From contig JAFADY010000039.1 of the NCBI GenBank assembly GCA_023424395.1, forward strand, positions 1 through 14,933: a DNA stretch of 14,933 nt. The letters are read 5' to 3'. The position numbers and the translations under genes are program-made. The notes under the pieces were generated by a model. The model ran no database searches. It saw only the letters and a list, made by a program, of their open reading frames with translations, and was not told the DNA's origin. This DNA is from Bacteroidota bacterium. Its GTDB lineage: Bacteria; Bacteroidota; Bacteroidia; Bacteroidales; Dysgonomonadaceae. This document shows positions 13,734 to 14,933 of this stretch, one piece after another (the first letter of the stretch is position 1; each line of letters starts with the position of its first letter).

Positions 13734-14582
13734 TCAAAGAACCTTCATCAACATAATTCCCGTACACGATTTTTGCGAGGCGCAATAGTCCGAAAGCGAT
13801 TTTTCGTCCACCACCACTTTGTTTAAGGCGCTCGACGCGTGAATAAACGTCAGTTTTCCGTTCCGCCGGAAAGTAAATCCCATATGGGTGGTATCCAGGC
13901 CTTCGATGGATGTTGTGAAAGCGATCACGGCCATATGAGGGATTTGCGATGCTTTTTTGCTGATCTCGCTCGTGGGAAGAAAATAAAATCCGCCACGTTT
14001 GTTAACCTCCGATTCCATTTGTTTTATCTTTTCGAGCATGGCATTGTCCGATTTTAGTTGGCGGTACGAATCCCTGTGCGAGCTCATAAAATCGATGGTT
14101 TTTCTTTCCAATTGGCCGCCGTAGCAATGCGTTTCTATCTGGATATTTTTTTTCTGCCGGTTATCGTATGCCCAGTCCGAGGTATAATGCAACCGCGAGT
14201 CGTAGCCGTTCACAAAACCGTTACGGTAGCGGATATTGCGCAATCGCACCGAAAAATCCTCAAAGGTAAGTCGGTTGGTAGTAACAATTTGCGTGAGGGC
14301 GAGCACGTTTTCCACGTAAGTAACGCAATCCAGTTGCCGCAGGTTAATGATCAATTTCTCCGTTTGGTTTTTCTCCAGCGTAGATGCCACATAAGGCGTT
14401 CCGAGAAAGAATTCCGCCGTTTTTTGCAGCACTTGTTCTTTGCTTCCGGTTTTGTAAGGTTCTATATAGCCGATGTATTTATCGAAAATTTCTTTGTCTT
14501 GGGGCGTGAAGTCCACCTCTTGCGCAAAGCCTACGCTGCAAAGCAGCAACAATATAACGGTGAAAGGAATTTTTATTTTCAT
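13734..14582 (-). CDS. Secreted DUF1460 protein, amidase/peptidase-like
   Basis: A 282-residue protein of the DUF1460 family, described as N-acetylmuramoyl-L-alanine-amidase-like with an NlpC/P60-related (papain-like) fold. A signal peptide (1-20, ending GFAQ) sends it to the periplasm or outside. Key features are a candidate catalytic Cys86 in LRQLDCVTYVENVLAL and RLHYTSDWAYDN (130-141) with a conserved His/Asp-containing stretch. IAFTTSIEGLDTTHMGF places a candidate His at 233. FIHASS (246-251) and a final LSDYCASQ segment are also family-typical. The likely substrate is a peptidoglycan peptide, by family, not shown here. It is a single gene with a TAnnTTTG box upstream. The start at 14582 fits the signal peptide. 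Its stop abuts a G-rich repeat on the same strand, which may serve as the transcript end. Confidence 0.87.
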   Translation of the reverse strand: MKIKIPFTVILLLLCSVGFAQEVDFTPQDKEIFDKYIGYIEPYKTGSKEQVLQKTAEFFLGTPYVASTLEKNQTEKLIINLRQLDCVTYVENVLALTQIVTTNRLTFEDFSVRLRNIRYRNGFVNGYDSRLHYTSDWAYDNRQKKNIQIETHCYGGQLERKTIDFMSSHRDSYRQLKSDNAMLEKIKQMESEVNKRGGFYFLPTSEISKKASQIPHMAVIAFTTSIEGLDTTHMGFTFRRNGKLTFIHASSALNKVVVDEKSLSDYCASQKSCTGIMLMKVL

Positions 14583-14605
14583 ATTATTCGTGATTTTAGT
14601 TGCTT

Positions 14606-14613
14606 CAAAGATA
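14606..14613 (-). promoter_or_regulatory. Probable -7 box of the DUF1460 gene
   Basis: On the minus strand TATCTTTG fits TAnnTTTG exactly and lies 23 bases before the ATG at 14582. No TTG is visible at -33. The inferred end of the insertion sequence lies about 40 bases further upstream. Confidence 0.55.
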
Positions 14614-14650
14614 GTGTTTTTTTATAAAAAGATAGGGGAAAACATAATTA

Positions 14651-14933
14651 ACGTGAGTTCGATGTAAGAAATATGCTTGAAAATTAGGAATATAGCAGAA
14701 AAGTCAGTAATTTTATAGTGTTGAATTACAAATAATTAATGAAAATTCCGCTATGATTCCTGACGATAAAGTTACAGAGATTTATTTTATTATCGATGAG
14801 TTTTTTAAAGAATTTGACACCATCATACGAGAACATTCTTTAGAAAGCCCAAACACAAAGAAAAGAAACCGCAAATTTACGATGTCCGAAAGCGAAGTGA
14901 TGACCATTTTACTTTTATTTCATTTCGGATCAT
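14651..14933 (+). mobile_element. Left part of an IS982-family insertion sequence
   Basis: The element carries a transposase gene that runs off the window, so its right end is not visible. The left boundary is not proven. The segment ACGTGAGTTCGATGTAAG at 14651-14668 is a guess for the terminal inverted repeat, from position (about 100 bases before the transposase ATG, as in this family) and style. No target duplication can be checked. Confidence 0.4.
14753..14933 (+). CDS. IS982-family transposase, partial (5' end)
   Basis: The first 60 codons of a reading frame that continues past the window. The N-terminus MIPDDKVTEIYFIIDEFFKE (1-20) and the stretch KRNRKFTMSESEVMTILLLF match the N-terminal helical domain of IS982-family DDE transposases in Bacteroidota, in which a helical DNA-binding part precedes the catalytic core. 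The catalytic residues are not in the window, so it cannot be judged whether the gene is intact. The start at 14753 is the first in-frame ATG giving the family-typical beginning; another ATG at 14739 is out of this frame. It reads away from the DUF1460 gene, which lies about 170 bases to the left. Confidence 0.8.
   Translation, partial: MIPDDKVTEIYFIIDEFFKEFDTIIREHSLESPNTKKRNRKFTMSESEVMTILLLFHFGS

Noticed and set aside
14058..14627. Long open frame opposite the DUF1460 gene
   Set aside because: The DUF1460 frame has a signal peptide and family motifs, while the opposite frame shows no recognisable domain and crosses the DUF1460 promoter.
1..14933. CRISPR array, tRNA, rRNA, phage module or defence island
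   Set aside because: No regularly spaced long repeats, cloverleaf-like segments, rRNA-like sequence, phage structural genes or defence clusters beyond the single toxin-antitoxin pair were found on reading both strands.

Overview
The window looks like chromosomal DNA of a member of the Bacteroidota, most likely order Bacteroidales. The reasons are the Bacteroidota-type -7 promoter box (TAnnTTTG) in front of most transcription units, the A-rich ribosome binding regions, the pyrG-yidC gene pair, and the sequence style of several proteins (free-Met sulfoxide reductase, DUF6261-like protein, DUF1460 protein). The genus cannot be fixed from the sequence alone. Most of the window is ordinary core genome. 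No CRISPR array, tRNA, rRNA or phage module is visible.

Layout. (1) 1-1144: class II fructose-bisphosphate aldolase on the plus strand, then a heptanucleotide-periodic tract and a bidirectional terminator. (2) 1145-2736, minus strand: a small acidic protein of unknown function, an OmpA-family lipoprotein, an intrinsic terminator, and a free-methionine-(R)-sulfoxide reductase whose start codon lies directly against that terminator. (3) 2926-3651, plus strand: a DUF6261-like cytoplasmic protein with its own promoter and terminator. (4) 3709-7383, minus strand: pyrG (CTP synthase) followed by yidC (membrane insertase). (5) 7509-9277, minus strand: a three-gene unit of TlpA-like lipoprotein, SHOCT-DUF4870 membrane protein and FtsE-like ATPase. 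(6) 9350-9763, minus strand: a VanZ-family membrane protein. (7) 9911-13672, plus strand: a closely packed run of S41 carboxy-terminal protease, a two-gene RelE/ParE-type toxin-antitoxin cassette, a CapA-family metallophosphatase and an MgtC/SapB membrane protein. (8) 13734-14582, minus strand: a secreted DUF1460 protein. (9) 14753 to the window end: the 5' part of an IS982-family transposase, cut by the window edge.

A theme of regions 2 and 4-8 is the cell envelope: an outer-membrane/peptidoglycan anchor, an inner-membrane insertase, an extracytoplasmic thiol-redox lipoprotein, an FtsE-like ATPase, a processing protease, a capsule-type phosphatase and a peptidoglycan-hydrolase-like protein. 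The only clear accessory pieces are the AT-rich toxin-antitoxin cassette, which sits inside the protease-CapA run, and the transposase at the right edge.

I found no convincing new multi-gene system. The observations most worth a second look are the promoterless toxin-antitoxin insertion, the two period-7 tracts lying between convergent genes (one with strong G-quadruplex potential), the terminator hairpin against the sulfoxide reductase start, the TlpA-like protein without the usual cis-proline, and the FtsE gene translationally coupled to a SHOCT-DUF4870 gene with no ftsX beside it. No stretch longer than 300 bases lacks a gene.
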